A stretch of 64,000 bases of DNA from Escarpia spicata. Lineage: Eukaryota; Annelida; Polychaeta; Sabellida; Siboglinidae. The notes under the pieces are model-generated. The model was not told the origin of the DNA. It ran no database searches and saw only the letters and a list, made by a program, of their open reading frames with translations. The stretch lies in assembly GCA_963995525.1 (NCBI GenBank), contig OZ023210.1:28366439-28430438 (forward strand), in the 5' to 3' direction. Positions within the stretch are counted from its first letter, which is position 1. Every line of letters begins with the position of its first letter. Position numbers and translations under genes: made by a program. Below, piece by piece: positions 42,601-56,300 of the stretch.

Positions 42601-45600
42601 CACCTTTAAGGGTATCAGCTCTTATGACCACCTGTCTTACTAAACTATTTTCTGGGTGTACACTGTACTTGGAATCGGCTAAGTACTGGGGTAGTATCTC
42701 CCATATGCTGTTGTTCTGACTTGAAAAATGATAACATATCTAGTATATGGCTCAAAATTCTCCCCTGATTTGATTTAGCCCACCCTGAATCAAGTTTAAC
42801 GATGCTCACATTTATAGTGTGTACAATTTAAGTAATGTACAGTCAGTTTACACTTTAATAAAATAATGTAATGTATACTTTTGGTAAAATTATCAACAGA
42901 ATTGCCACATTGTTCATTAGATGGGGAACTGGTGAAAGTGGTTCTATACTATACTATATAGAGCTGGACTGTGTTTGCTTTTTAACCAATTTTACCAGTT
43001 CCAGTGAGAAGTGATTTAGTCAATTGTCCAATGTTTGCAACTTTGCACTAATTACAGTTGAATACAAAATAATACATTTATAGTATAACTTATACAGATG
43101 AGCTAGCATGACATAGTGGATACTAGATGGTTCAGTCCTTTCAAAACATGAATCTAAAAGATGACTTGTGAAACAAAATTGGAGGAGCCTTTAAGCTCAT
43201 CTATCATCTTTGTATTGTCATCATACGACAGCACAGTGTCAGTGATTAAGTAATTTCCTAAAGACATCCTGTTTTCAAGGAACTGCAGGCATTCCTGGCT
43301 GGTGAGCTGTGGCAGCGTTGTGGTTCCACGGATGCCTGTAGTCAGAGGTGACCGCAGGATGACTACCACCTATACAAGGGACAGTAACTATGGTCTTATA
43401 AGTTTACAAAGTAAAACAAAAATGTTATCCATTTAACACTGGTTCATACCCAGCCTTCCCCACCAAATTGTGGTGTGACTTGTGATTTAGTGATCCAACA
43501 TAAATTGTTAGTAGTGTCCGTTTGTATTAACATAATGTTTCACTGCTACTTGGTGCTACCATAGCAATTTATTTTCTCAATTTGGGGTGACAACCACCCC
43601 CCACATAACGCTTATTTTAATTTGGGTCTTTGCGAATGTATGCAGCCATCCCTAAGGCAGTAATGTATGGATTTACCTGTAACTTCTGCACAAATGATGA
43701 AGAGAAAGAATGCACAATACAGTGGGTCTAGAGGTTGGAGCATCAGACAGTCCAGCAAGGGCCCTGGGGTTCAAGTCCACCACCTACGCAATTTTGTTTA
43801 CCCCACGTTGCCTGTGTCTGTTAGAGGGCACACAAAAAACTTCTATCTGGTGTAAATTTCTGGTGAAGTCTTCAATCCCACGTGGTGGGAGGGGGTAAAT
43901 GTATAACTTGTCATAGATCCCATGTGCTGGGAGGGGGTAAATGTGTAACTTGTCATAGATACCACGTGGTGGGAGGGTGTAAATGTGTAACTTGTCATAG
44001 ATACCACGTAGTGGGAGGGGGTAAATGTGTAACTTGTCATAGATACCACATGGTGGGAGGGTGTAAATGCGTAACTTGTCATGGATCTCACATGGTGGGA
44101 GGGTGTAAATGCGTAACTTGTCATGGATCTCACATGGTGGGAGGGTGTAAATGCGTAACTTGTCATAGATCCCACGTGGTGGGAGGGGATAAATGTGTAA
44201 CTTGTCATAGATACCACGTAGTGGGAGGGTGTAAATGTGTAACTTGTCATAGATACCACGTAGTGGGAGGGTGTAAATGTGTAACTTGTCATAGATACCA
44301 CGTGGTGGGAGGGGGTAAATGTGTAACTTGTCATAGATACCACATGGTGGGAGGGTGTAAATGCGTAACTTGTCATGGATCTCACATGGTGGGAGGGTGT
44401 AAATGCGTAACTTGTCATAGATCCCACGTGGTGGGAGGGGGTAAATGTGTAACTTGTCATAGATACCACGTAGTGGGAGGGTGTAAATGCGTAACTTGTC
44501 ATGGATCTCACATGGTGGGAGGGTGTAAATGTGTAACTTGTCATAGATCCCACGTGGTGGGAGGGGGTAAATGTGTAACTTGTCATAGATACCACATGGT
44601 GGGAGGGTGTAAATGCGTAACTTGTCATGGATCTCACATGGTGGGAGGGGGTAAATGCGTAACTTGTCATAGATCCCACGTGGTGGGAGGGGGTAAATGT
44701 GTAACTTGTCATGGATTCACAAAACTAGTATCTCAGTCTCTAAACTCCTCTTTGTGTCATTATCCTAACAAAAGGACTCGACCAGTTACCAAAGTAAAAT
44801 ATAGGAACCTGATAAGACACACAATGAGCTGAAATAGTTGTTCTCGTGTTGACTGTCTGGCTATGGTTGTCTGTTTTGTAGTATATCGTACACGGAGGAG
44901 CATCCAGACGGTTGTGCTGTATTATAATATGAAGTATGAAAACCACGTGATTTGACCCTGATTGATAGCGATGGTAACAGTGATATGTACTGATAGCAAT
45001 AATGAATGATTGAAATAACAATGTACGGTGTAGGATTGCGACGAGGAAGATAGCCACTGAATGCTTGTGCCACTACCTGCTGTTGATGTTACTACTACAG
45101 TACATACTTCTGCGCAGTCTTCACAGTTTCGCAGTGGTTCATAAACATACACATTCACCTACCTCCAGCAAAGTCACACAGCGAATCTGTCCAGTTTCAC
45201 AAACTTGACACTCCAGGAAAATAACTGACGACAGTTTCAATGTGAAATAATCCTGATGATTTCATCTGTTGAAGTGACACCCCTCGTATGTTCGCAGGTG
45301 CATGTCTGTGCATGTGCATGCCTGCTAGCCCAACAGACTGGTATAGGTGTCAGCTGGGGGCCCCACCTATGTAATTAGCTACAACAGCCCACTAACATCA
45401 CACCGACTGTTAGCTGCGCCAGGTTCCTGCCGCGTGCTAGGCGTGTTATTCCAGGTATGCCAGCCAGCCTGACGTGTCTATAGATTCAGCCAGCTACAGT
45501 TCACACATAAGGCCAGTCCGCATGAAATCTTATGATTCCGGCCACGAGTATTGATACAGTATTCACACTGGTGAATATGTATTAAAATAATCTGGTTTGA

Positions 45601-48600
45601 TGTGATTTAGCATCTATCGCCAGGTCAAAAGAAGTGAGGGTGGCGTTTCCGGGACCGGGACTGTAAACACAAATAATGCAAAGAGAAGCGATGGAAAACT
45701 GACAATCTGTAGTTAGATTATAATACAGGTTCTAGCTGTGTTACAATAACTCCCTAAAGTTAGAAATGTGAAAGTGAAGATTGATCACCCTGCTGGTTGA
45801 GCATCCTGTTCACAGCATGGTATATTCGTTTTTACAGGGATCTTTTTTGTGTAAAACAATATCAACATGCAGGTAAAGTTAACATGTCAACAACAGAGAT
45901 ATTTTAATCGTGGATTTCTACACCATACAGCATGGCAAGCTGCACTAGATCTGTAGGAACAATGGCATCTTGTCCAGTTAAAATCTTTATTTAATTTTAT
46001 ACATTTGTCAGTGTCCTGCAATAAATATGATAGCTTCAGCATACGCTTTAGTTGCCTCATTGACTATTATTATCGGTTGAGTAGTTGGCAAACTGCTCAT
46101 ATTAATAGTTAATCTGTAAAATACCATCTGTATTGACACATGTTTATTGTAAGATTTTCGTAGACCTAGTATATCTTGCCATTCATCTAGTTTTCTTCAG
46201 TGGTCACATTAAATCTGTTGTGAAATTGTCCAAAGAATTGTACATTATGAAGAAGTTTCCCAAATCTGAATCCTTTCTTTGTTTTTATAATGGCACATGC
46301 CTTGGTCAAGGTAACTTTGGCCATGGCTAATCTGGTCATGTAACTGGTCATGTGGAACACTGCATTTGTTGTTGAGTGCTCTTATATAATACTATGATGA
46401 TAAGACTTAGTTGGCTGACTGTATCAGTAGATCTGTTCAAGTTTCTGGCATTGTTCACACAGCATAGATTGCATTCAATATTGAAAATTATAATTCGAAT
46501 AATGGCAGCTTGAACCATGGTTACCCATGTTGTAAGTCCAGTTGGAGATCAACTTGACCATAATATGAACATATCTCTAATGCTAATTTAGCCATGGTCA
46601 CTACTCAGTCAATTAATGGTGTTATCTACAATGACCTGTATACTTGACCCCAGCTGACTGGTGCACATGTAGCTGCACTATATCTTACATTTGACGTACT
46701 GCTGTTATTTATATGTGCCAGGAAGTATATATATTGTATGTGTGTTTGTGTGTGTGTATTGTGTGCATGCATACAATGTATATATACAGTTAACACACAC
46801 ATGATGCTGTGCGTGGCAGAGGTGTCAATTCTTGCACTAAAATTTTATGATTAGAACTTTATCATTTCTTATGGAGTTGTAAGGAGCTATTGATGGATGC
46901 CATCAAGGTATAGATGATTTACTGCAATTTTGTTCAGACTATTCCGGGAGAGTAATAAATTGTGAAATTTATACCAAAAAATTAAATCATGCTGGAGACA
47001 ACAAAATTATGTTGTTATCTTCCAGTTATAATAAAATATGTTAACCCTGTCATTATTTAAATCTACCATGTCTGTAAGATAAACACATGATGGAAATGAT
47101 GCAAGAAGAACTACAAATTGAAATACATTGAAAAGCAGAGCAAAGCCATTGATGTTTGACCAAACAGTTCTTTGTAGCCTGGATTTACACCTGTGTGTGT
47201 GTTAAATTAGCTATAGTGCAAATGTTGTAAATGACACTGACTGGCACTGTGCAATCAAACCGTTACCTGTCACAGCCTACCTATCAAGAGATCAATGCAA
47301 CAAATTATGTCCTTTGCCACTTTATCTAGATGTAATGCACGGTTAGTCATTTGTGTTGCAGAGGTAGCTAATTCCACAACAATTAGTTATAGGCATGGAA
47401 ACAGGGGCGCAGGGAGAAGCTGCCCCCCATTAAATGTGAGCGTGAATGTTTGTTTTTGTGGCGAGCGTCAATGGCAGGTGGAAATCTAAATTTTATGAGA
47501 CGATTAATGTGTACTTTTGTTGAATGTGAAAGGTGTGTACAAATGGACAGCAGACATATGGTTTTCAGCCCCCTCCCAGTATTAGACAGCGGGAAACTTT
47601 TTTTCAAAGCCCCCCATGTCATAATTTCAGCTCAGCTGAGAGAGGCTGGAGAAGGTAAATTGACAGCAGTAGCACAACATAAAAAATTAATTTTCAACAG
47701 CACTATTCCCCCATGTTTGGATGTCTGATGGTGAAGGAAGATATGTGGTGGCGCGGTGGCAGCGAAGCGAACATTTTTCAGTAGTACTTAAGCTCCCGTA
47801 ATCCCCCCAATATGAATTTTGTTCCCATACCACTGCAGTTAAGATGGGTGGTAACTTATGATACACCCCTGTAGTATAATTAGCACACATTAATCTATCT
47901 ATACACAGTAATACCATTGATATCTTGGCAAGATTGATCAAGACTGCCATCCAGAATCCAGAACATACACCCCAGAAAGCATGTGGACAAAGAAGCCTTT
48001 GCCTTAACAAGAGCCCAACTTTTTTTTATCTAAGTGAAACCACCCTTCTGAGGTATATTTTGATGTTGTTTTTAAACATTCACAATGGTAGCATTTACAC
48101 AGTCAGTTAACCTGTCCCATTCCTCTGTGAGAATGAATATCTTATGTTTATATATCTACAGTTCTTTCACTCATGTTACTTCACTACTGGTCTTTATTTC
48201 TATCTTAAGTAAAAAAAAGTACTTCTGTCAATATTTTTTTAACCATTAAAATGTTAAACGTCTATCTGATCTCTGCTTAATCGCCTGGTTTCTAGTGTTG
48301 ATAAACCATATTTTTGTAGACATGTTTTATAATGATGGTTTCTCAGTTTTTTAATCAATTATGCCGCCCTCCTCGGTATGCTTTGTAGATGTGATTGGCA
48401 GCAAAACAGAACAGGGTGTGTCGTTTATTTAGTTTTGGTAACAATGACACTGGTTGCAGAACTATCTACATTGTGAAGTTGGCTATCTCTAATTGGGCAG
48501 AAACTGATTGCACATTGGGCCAGTGCTGTGTGCTAACACTAAGTGCTAGTAAACATCTCAGGTCTGTATATTGACCCGTTCCTACAGGTTCATGTCTTGT

Positions 48601-51508
48601 ATTTGTCTTATGCTTACATGTCTATATTTTACTGAACAGGCCTAAATTATCATGGCTTTATGATAATAATGTTGACATCCCTAACTAGTTTTTATTCACC
48701 AATTCCTTCTATCAGTCCACATCATTTCAGGCTAAGCATATCTATTCTTTTTTTTAAATATTGCGTTTTAGGCCACTTTTCTATCCAAATTGGCGTCCTA
48801 ATTGCCCCTGCCTATACAGCCATCGCATATTTTAGAAGGGCAGCTCACGACAATAATGGAAACTGATGCCATTCAGAGCATTATTCCGACCACTATATGT
48901 ATGCTAAAACACAATCTTCTAAAAGAATATATACCTTGAAGTTATATGGAATGATGGAAAGAAGACAGTGGCGTATACAGACGTTTACTGGTGTTAAATC
49001 AATTTCATATGGCAGTTAATACTAATTTGCATGATTATCCTTTTTTGTAAAGCAAATCCACCATAACTTTGTAAATGGTCACATTTGTTTAGTAAAACCT
49101 CAGTCTGTATTTCTTATGCTGGTTCTTACGTCAGCAAAAAAGCATGTGAATGACAAACTGCTGACCATGTCTGACGGCAGGGAGTTAAAGGGTTAAACAT
49201 GGACCCAGCCACCAACTGGGTCTTGAGAAGGTCCCTGACTACAATATCAGAAGCAGTGCAGAGAGATAGAGGGTTAACATAGCCCCAGCAACAGCTAGCA
49301 GCAATCAGTTGCAACTTGGAAAGATCACTTACAAACTTGACATGTATCAAGTGCACCTTGTTCTAGTCACCCTTTCATTTAGTTACCCCTTCATTCACCC
49401 CCCATGTGACACACAGTCATACACACCTGAGACCTTCTGTCCTAGGCACTTGGGAGTAACTGTCTGCTCCCTCCTTCTTCCTGCAGTAACTGACTCCCAG
49501 TTGCTCCCAGACCCAGCAGGAATAGCTGTCTGACTGGCAGATCACCCCACCTCACCACACCCACTCTTGGGGTAAGGGAGGATTCTCTCTCATTCAGGTT
49601 ACACGCAATAATATGTCACATCTGCCTTTTGTGGTAGTGTCTTAGCACTGACTCCTGAGACCCTGCGTGACTAGACACTGCTCAGACACAGCCAGTTATT
49701 ATGTGGCATTGATATCACAGAGCCAGATTATGTTCTCCGCAAACTGCTTATTCAGTTATGCATCCACAGGTTTGTCGATGCTGCTCAGACGGTTTCATTT
49801 AGAAGTGTAGAATTTTTGTAATCCTACATTTTTCATCACTATTTAATTATTTTTAAATATAACTAATATACAGTATATTCTTATTGAACAGTATAGCATA
49901 ATTGTTCATCATTCGGTTTTATGTACCCAACTAATATAATACTGTAGTTTCTTTTTGAAGAGTAACATATATATATATATAGTAGAAGACCAATGGTACA
50001 TTAATCATTTTAATATGTCAAACCATTTAATGAATACAGTGGAACTTTATTAATCGTGAAACCTCGGCATCCGGAGTGTGGACATCATTTCACACGAACC
50101 AAATTTCCAAATGCCCCATATACACGGTTATGTGCGTGATTCATTCTGGAACACTTGTCCAAGTTAACACATAATATGTCACATATGCTAGCCTACTTTG
50201 CATGGTGGCCAAAGTGTCTGGATTAACCAAAATGCCTGGATTAACCAAAGTGTCTGGATTAAAGAGGTTCCCCTGTAATTAAATGTATTCAACAGGCCAG
50301 AGAATAATAAATTTGAAGGGAGGCACAGCTGGGTTATTTTACTGTGACTTCCATAATCTGTGACACAGTCTTGCCTGTGTAAACACTCTGGTGGCACTAT
50401 CCTGTTTATCTATCCAGATCTGGCACTGGTTGGAAACTATCATAAACCATACCCCTGCTTGAGGCTAAACACCCTGTAACTGAAGATTAAGCCATCTTAG
50501 GAAACCACCTGAGTTACATCATGGAAATAAGAATAGTTGTGTTGCATAATGATATTTAGATGTGTATGTGTATGCTTCACAATTCTACAGGTGGGTCTAC
50601 TGTTGTTCAGGGTAATATTTTACTTTGTTGGATTTTTTATTGCAGTTTCTGCAGATAATATTAACTTAGACCAGAGAACAGTTTAATTGATATTTAGACT
50701 CACATTTCTGTTGCTGGGTAACTTATGTGTTTCAACAGTGATAAAGTAATAAGATCATTTCCCAAATCGGATCGGCTTCATGAATATTTTGCATCGCTTT
50801 CAACAAAATCTATTGAGTAAATGTGGACAACTTGTCCAGAAACTCAGATGCTGTCATTAAGGCATCAAAATGTACTGTAATTTGATACCTCTGATCTGTT
50901 GATTTTAACTAACTTTTTGCGATATTTTCTCACCAATGAACCAGACAAAATATACACGGACTACCAGGACATGCAGTAAAAAATAGAAACTGGTTGACAT
51001 ATTTTCATTGGCTTGTAGACAGGCCTTATCAACGTGTTTGAAGTCGGCACATTTTTCCCTGTTTCACACATGCTGCTTTGTAAAGCACACAGGAACCTGG
51101 AAATGGGCACACGGTCAGCAACTCCACACTTACCTTGATGTGTTTTCCCTTTCACCACTCCTCACTTCCCACACAAGTTGCAGGATGTGAGGAACAGCAC
51201 TCCCAGCTGCACTTAAGATCCCTGTGGAATTCTGTCTTCCATGGCTTGCCAGTGCTCCTGCAGATAAACCTGTGGTGCTTGATGTATGACTATGAGAGAG
51301 TTAACAGCATGAGGTTGTAAACTGAGTGAGTTTGTAGGGGAGACTGTGGCTCTGTGAATGCTGGCTGCACCAGGGCCTGCCTGCCTGGTTGACTAGTTGC
51401 AGCATGTAATTTGCTGGCTGTTTCAGCAATTATGTTGTTGTTGCTAGTTATGAGTCCACACCCACAGACATAGGCAGACAGCTGGAGTTGTGTGTGTGTG
51501 TGCGTGTG

Positions 51509-51551
<43 letters not shown>

Positions 51552-53077
51552 ATGTGTGGTGGTGTGTGCGTGTGTGCATGTGCAATGTGCATGCGTGCAA
51601 CCATGTGTGTGTGTGTTTGGTGTGCATACTTTGCAGTTATTGAATGTGTTGTGTATGCTGGACTCAAAGTGGGATTGGGAGTAAGAGAAGGACCAGTGGT
51701 GGGAAGGAGGAATGCAAGCACTGGCTGGAAAGGGCTGAGACATAAAGATAGGGGAAGGAGAAAGGGAGCATCGCACGCACGGGATAAAATGAGACTAACT
51801 GCCCTGAATTTGTTTGTCAGTTCAGTAGATTGCAGTAATGCACAAGACATACTTAGTAAAGTAACTGCCCTAACCTTACTTGAACATCTGTCTGCAGCCT
51901 TTGATACCGTAAATCATAACATTCTAATTAAACATTTATCAAAGTGGTAAGGCATACCTAACTGATATAGATACCAAACCATTAAGATTGGGAACTGCTT
52001 TTCGGCTGCAATGCCCACTTTATGTGGTGTTCCCCAGGATTCTGTTCTTGGGCCTTTATTTTTTACTCTCTACACAGCACTACTAAGCTCTGTTATTAAC
52101 CGTCATAATCTAAACCATCATCTTTATGCAGATGATACCCAGATTTACATTTCTTTATCTACTCGTAATACTAATTGCTCCTTAGATCAGCTCAGAAATT
52201 GTCTTAATGACATTTTCGTTTGGATGATCGAGACTAGATTAAAGTTAAATGCTGATAAAACAGAGTTTCTTATAATTGGTACTCAGAGGAAGCATGACAA
52301 AATTAAATGTTTTTTTCCCCACACCTATGCTTAGCCAGTATGTTATGCTTATGCCTACACCTTCAGCACAAAATCTTGGAGTAATTTTTGATAATAATTT
52401 CAATTCTAGACGGCATTTCTCAAAACCGCTGCTGTTACTGGTATTAACATATTAGTGATTTATGACATATTCGCCATTGTTTGCCTCTTTCTGTTGCTAA
52501 AACTGTCGCAACTGTACTTGTTACTAGCAGGCTTGTTGTTACACCATGTTGTGACACCATGTTGTGATGTTACTCAATCTTGTCATGGCACCTGTTGATG
52601 TACCATGTTGTTATAAAATATTAAGATCCCATATTCAGAAGTTATTGCTTCCAGAAAAAATAATTTGTTCATCCCTATGGTTGTACAGAAATGTTTTCAA
52701 CTCATAAATTCACACTTGTTAAAAGGTTAGGCCCCATTTTTGTAGTGGTGATAAATTAATTTACTGATTACCGGCACCTTATCCAACTGACCCAGCTAGA
52801 TTCTCAAACTTTCTACTGAAACATCTAGGTCTACACCGTTACATATACATGCTACCCTTGTGTATGTCCATGCATATGGCAGGCATTTATAAATGTCCCC
52901 TGTCTGTATATGTACATACTTGTTTGCTATGTATCAACTCAAAGTGTCTATTTATGTCAGGTAATACATAGGCATTATCAAATCAAATTTTAGTTTTACA
53001 AAGCGCCATTCTTGCAGTCGTTGTTGGAAATAGCGTCAAGGTTGTCTAGAATAAGCATATACACACACATACACACA

Positions 53078-53117
<40 letters not shown>

Positions 53118-53241
53118 TTGTCACAACTGTGTCCCCCTCTGGTGGATAACTGACAAACAACACATTAGACCAAAATAGACATGCATGTATACAAAAATAA
53201 GCAAATCTACTCAAAAGAGACATGCACACACATGCACACAT

Positions 53242-53330
<89 letters not shown>

Positions 53331-56300
53331 CGTGCATGCAACTGTGCACTTTCTCTCTCACCCTCAAGCAAAACTTGTCCCGAGATATAATTTTTGCTGT
53401 TTGATGCAGACTATTTTATAACAAATGGACATCACATTATGTTATTATTGCAAAAGTAATATCTTGATAAATAGGCTGGATTGACAGGATCAGTGAACAT
53501 TATTATTTTGAAATCAAGACATTGTGTATAGTGTATTCATTAGTACGGGTGTCACCATACATTATTGATGCATCACAAAAATTGATGTGATGAAGCAGTA
53601 CTATCAATAATGAATTTAATTATCCATAGTTATTGTCATTAGTACTCTGACCTATCGATAATAACTATTGTTGAACAAAATCTGCATTGCTACTTGTGTC
53701 CATAAACAAGCTTTTTCAGAATTACAAATATTAAATATTCTAATTGTACTTATTTATCGAACACAAATCATTGAACACAGCACACACAGATTTTAATTAA
53801 ACAGCACCCAAGGCACCACCCTCAATCACAATTTGTTTCTGCTGTTCTGGTTGTTCTCAAATTGCAGCTATTCCATGATATTATCGTAATAGTTTAGTTT
53901 CTACACTGTCGCAATAATATTACAATAATAATGCAGTCAGACCTCACTTTACGATCACCTTGCAATTAATTAAGATAGTCCCAAATTATTTTTTAGCCGT
54001 AGTGTAGAAAATTAGTCTTGCTAATATGGTCGCCTTTGTCGGATCCCAAGGGTGACCTTAATAGTGACGTTTTATTGTACATTTGTCAAAATAGTACACC
54101 TAACCCCAAACGTCACACCTATGCGTTTGCATCAGTCAGAATGTCAGTCTGTGTGACTGGTGTATCGAGTGTATCACTGAGTGAACTAATGGAGTTGTGT
54201 GTTGTTACAGCCTCTGGTGAAGTTCAAGAGTCATCTCTACTATGAGGAGAAGGACCCAGTGGGGAAGGGAGGGAAACAACTTGAGCCATTCCTCAACAGC
54301 AAGGTCAGTATCTACTAGTGTTGGCGATCGATTGGATTTTCATAGTTGATCATTGGTTTGGCCAAACTGATCAGTGGTGGTTTGTACAATCAGTTTGCTG
54401 GTGGCCATTCTAAGAATAGTTTGGTCTCTAGGTGGCAGTACCAGTGTCACCCATCAATGGCCACAGACGTAAACATATTATGATGTATGTGATGAAACAT
54501 ACACACCTGTTCGTAATAATTACCACAGGAAACTTATTGAACGGCTACATTTAATGCATTGCAACATCCTGTAACGTGAGGCTTCTGGACATGTTGAAAG
54601 TGTAGCTGTTTTCATGAAACCAAAGAGGGTTTTGGTTATTTGGTAATGGTACATATCTGGATGATGAGAATTTTGGTTAGTATATACAATTTCTGCTTTG
54701 CACAGTATATGAAATATGTAATCTTGTATGATTCAATTTTTATAGCATTGTTTTTATTATTTTTCCTAATTTATTTTCATGATTGACTATCAAATGTTGT
54801 GTTGTATGCGGCTTCAGATCGTACTATACAAGAATGGTAAGCGCCAGGGCGTGGCATTTGAAGACATCCTCGGGGGCACCTACTATCCTGCTATCTCACT
54901 CTACAAGACCGCAACAGTATGTATTCATTCATGCGATACAATATATGGTTTAGTTTTTTTACCATTTTTTTGTGAGAATTTACTAGTATGTTGATCATAC
55001 AGGAACACAATAATCCAAGTGTGTTTCGTAGAATGGTGGTTTAAAAGCAGTATGCTATCTCGACTGCTCTGCTGTGATGTCATCGATATGATACATGACC
55101 AATATCTCATACAGGTATCATACAATTAAGTTGTCCAAGTCTCTTGACTGTTTTCTCGAAGTACACCCCAATAAGCTAAGTTGGAAGCACTGAAAGTTTA
55201 TCACCTCCCAGGTACTGAGGTATGTGACTGTAAGTGTATCACCTCACAGGTGCTGAGGTCTGTAAGTTTATCACCTCCCAGGTGCCGATGTCTGTAACTG
55301 TAAGTGTATCACCTCCCAGGTGCCGAGGTCTGTAACTGTAAGTGTATCACCTCCCAGGTGCCGAGCTCTGTAACTGTAAGTGTATCACCTCCCAGGTGCC
55401 GAGGTCTGTAACTGTAAGTGTATCACCTCCCAGGTGCCGAGGTCTGTAACTGTAAGTGTATCACCTCCCAGGTGCCGAGGTCTGTAACTGTAAGTGTATC
55501 ACCTCCCAGGTGCCGAGGTCTGTAACTGTAAGTGTATCACCTCCCAGGTGCCGAGGTCTAACTGTAAGTGTATCACCTCCCAGGTGCTGAGGTCTGTAAG
55601 TGTATCACCTCCCAGGTGCCAAGGTCTGTAACTGTAAGTGTATCACCTCCCAGGTGCACCGGTCTGTAAGTGTATCACCTCCCTGGTGCTGAGGTATGTG
55701 ACTGTAAGTGTATCACCTCCCAGGTGCTGAGAACTGTAAGTGTATCACCTCCCAGGTCCTGATGTCTGTAAGTGTATCACCTCTCAGGCGCTGAGGTCTG
55801 TAAGTGTATCACCTCCCAGGTCCTGAGGTCTGTAAATGTATCACCTCCCAGGTGCTAAGGTCCACTCTCCACTTTCAGTGACCTTCAACCACTGGCCCAC
55901 TTACAAATTGGTGATGTATTTAAAAATACAAAGATAGTCATTTAGAGTTATTGACCTTTTTCAATGGACAAATTGAGAGATCAGCCATTCACTGGGTGGC
56001 GCCTCTGTTGAGTTATATTCAGTGTGTGAAGAAGGTATCTGCTGCATGCAATGTTGTTATTTGTGACAGCGGACATTTTGTAGTTATGAAAAGGATTTAT
56101 AAGTTCAAAATACAGCAATGGTAATAATTGCTACCGTTGGTTAGTTGCTCCATATCATGAATGACCTACTAACACAATATCAGATTTCTCATTACAATAC
56201 ATACAATACTAATCAAGTTAAGACAAATTACATATAATAACATAATGAGAACAACAAGGGAAGAACATTACATAATGTTATATGTGCTATATTTTATATG

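Larger units (their letters stand above)
14398..54210 (+). other. 39.8-kb ASH2L intron splitting the SPRY domain
   Basis: It is bounded by the GTAAGT donor after exon h and the acceptor gttgttacag before exon i, both phase 0. It hosts an eight-exon gene on the opposite strand, a possible second one, several transposons, LINE and SINE pieces and arrays listed separately. All other ASH2L introns in the window are between about 0.3 and 3.6 kb. Confidence 0.9.

Noticed and set aside
47295..48010. Frames on both strands and a possible caggggcg-type transposon end
   Set aside because: The opposite caggggtg end near 47870 matches over only a few bases and no target duplication was found.
51290..51950. 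Long frames on both strands around a GTGC repeat
   Set aside because: The plus frame fuses a microsatellite to the start of a LINE RT fragment; the minus frame is its shadow.
53181..53421. Poly-His/Thr and poly-Val/Cys frames
   Set aside because: (CA)n microsatellite artefact.
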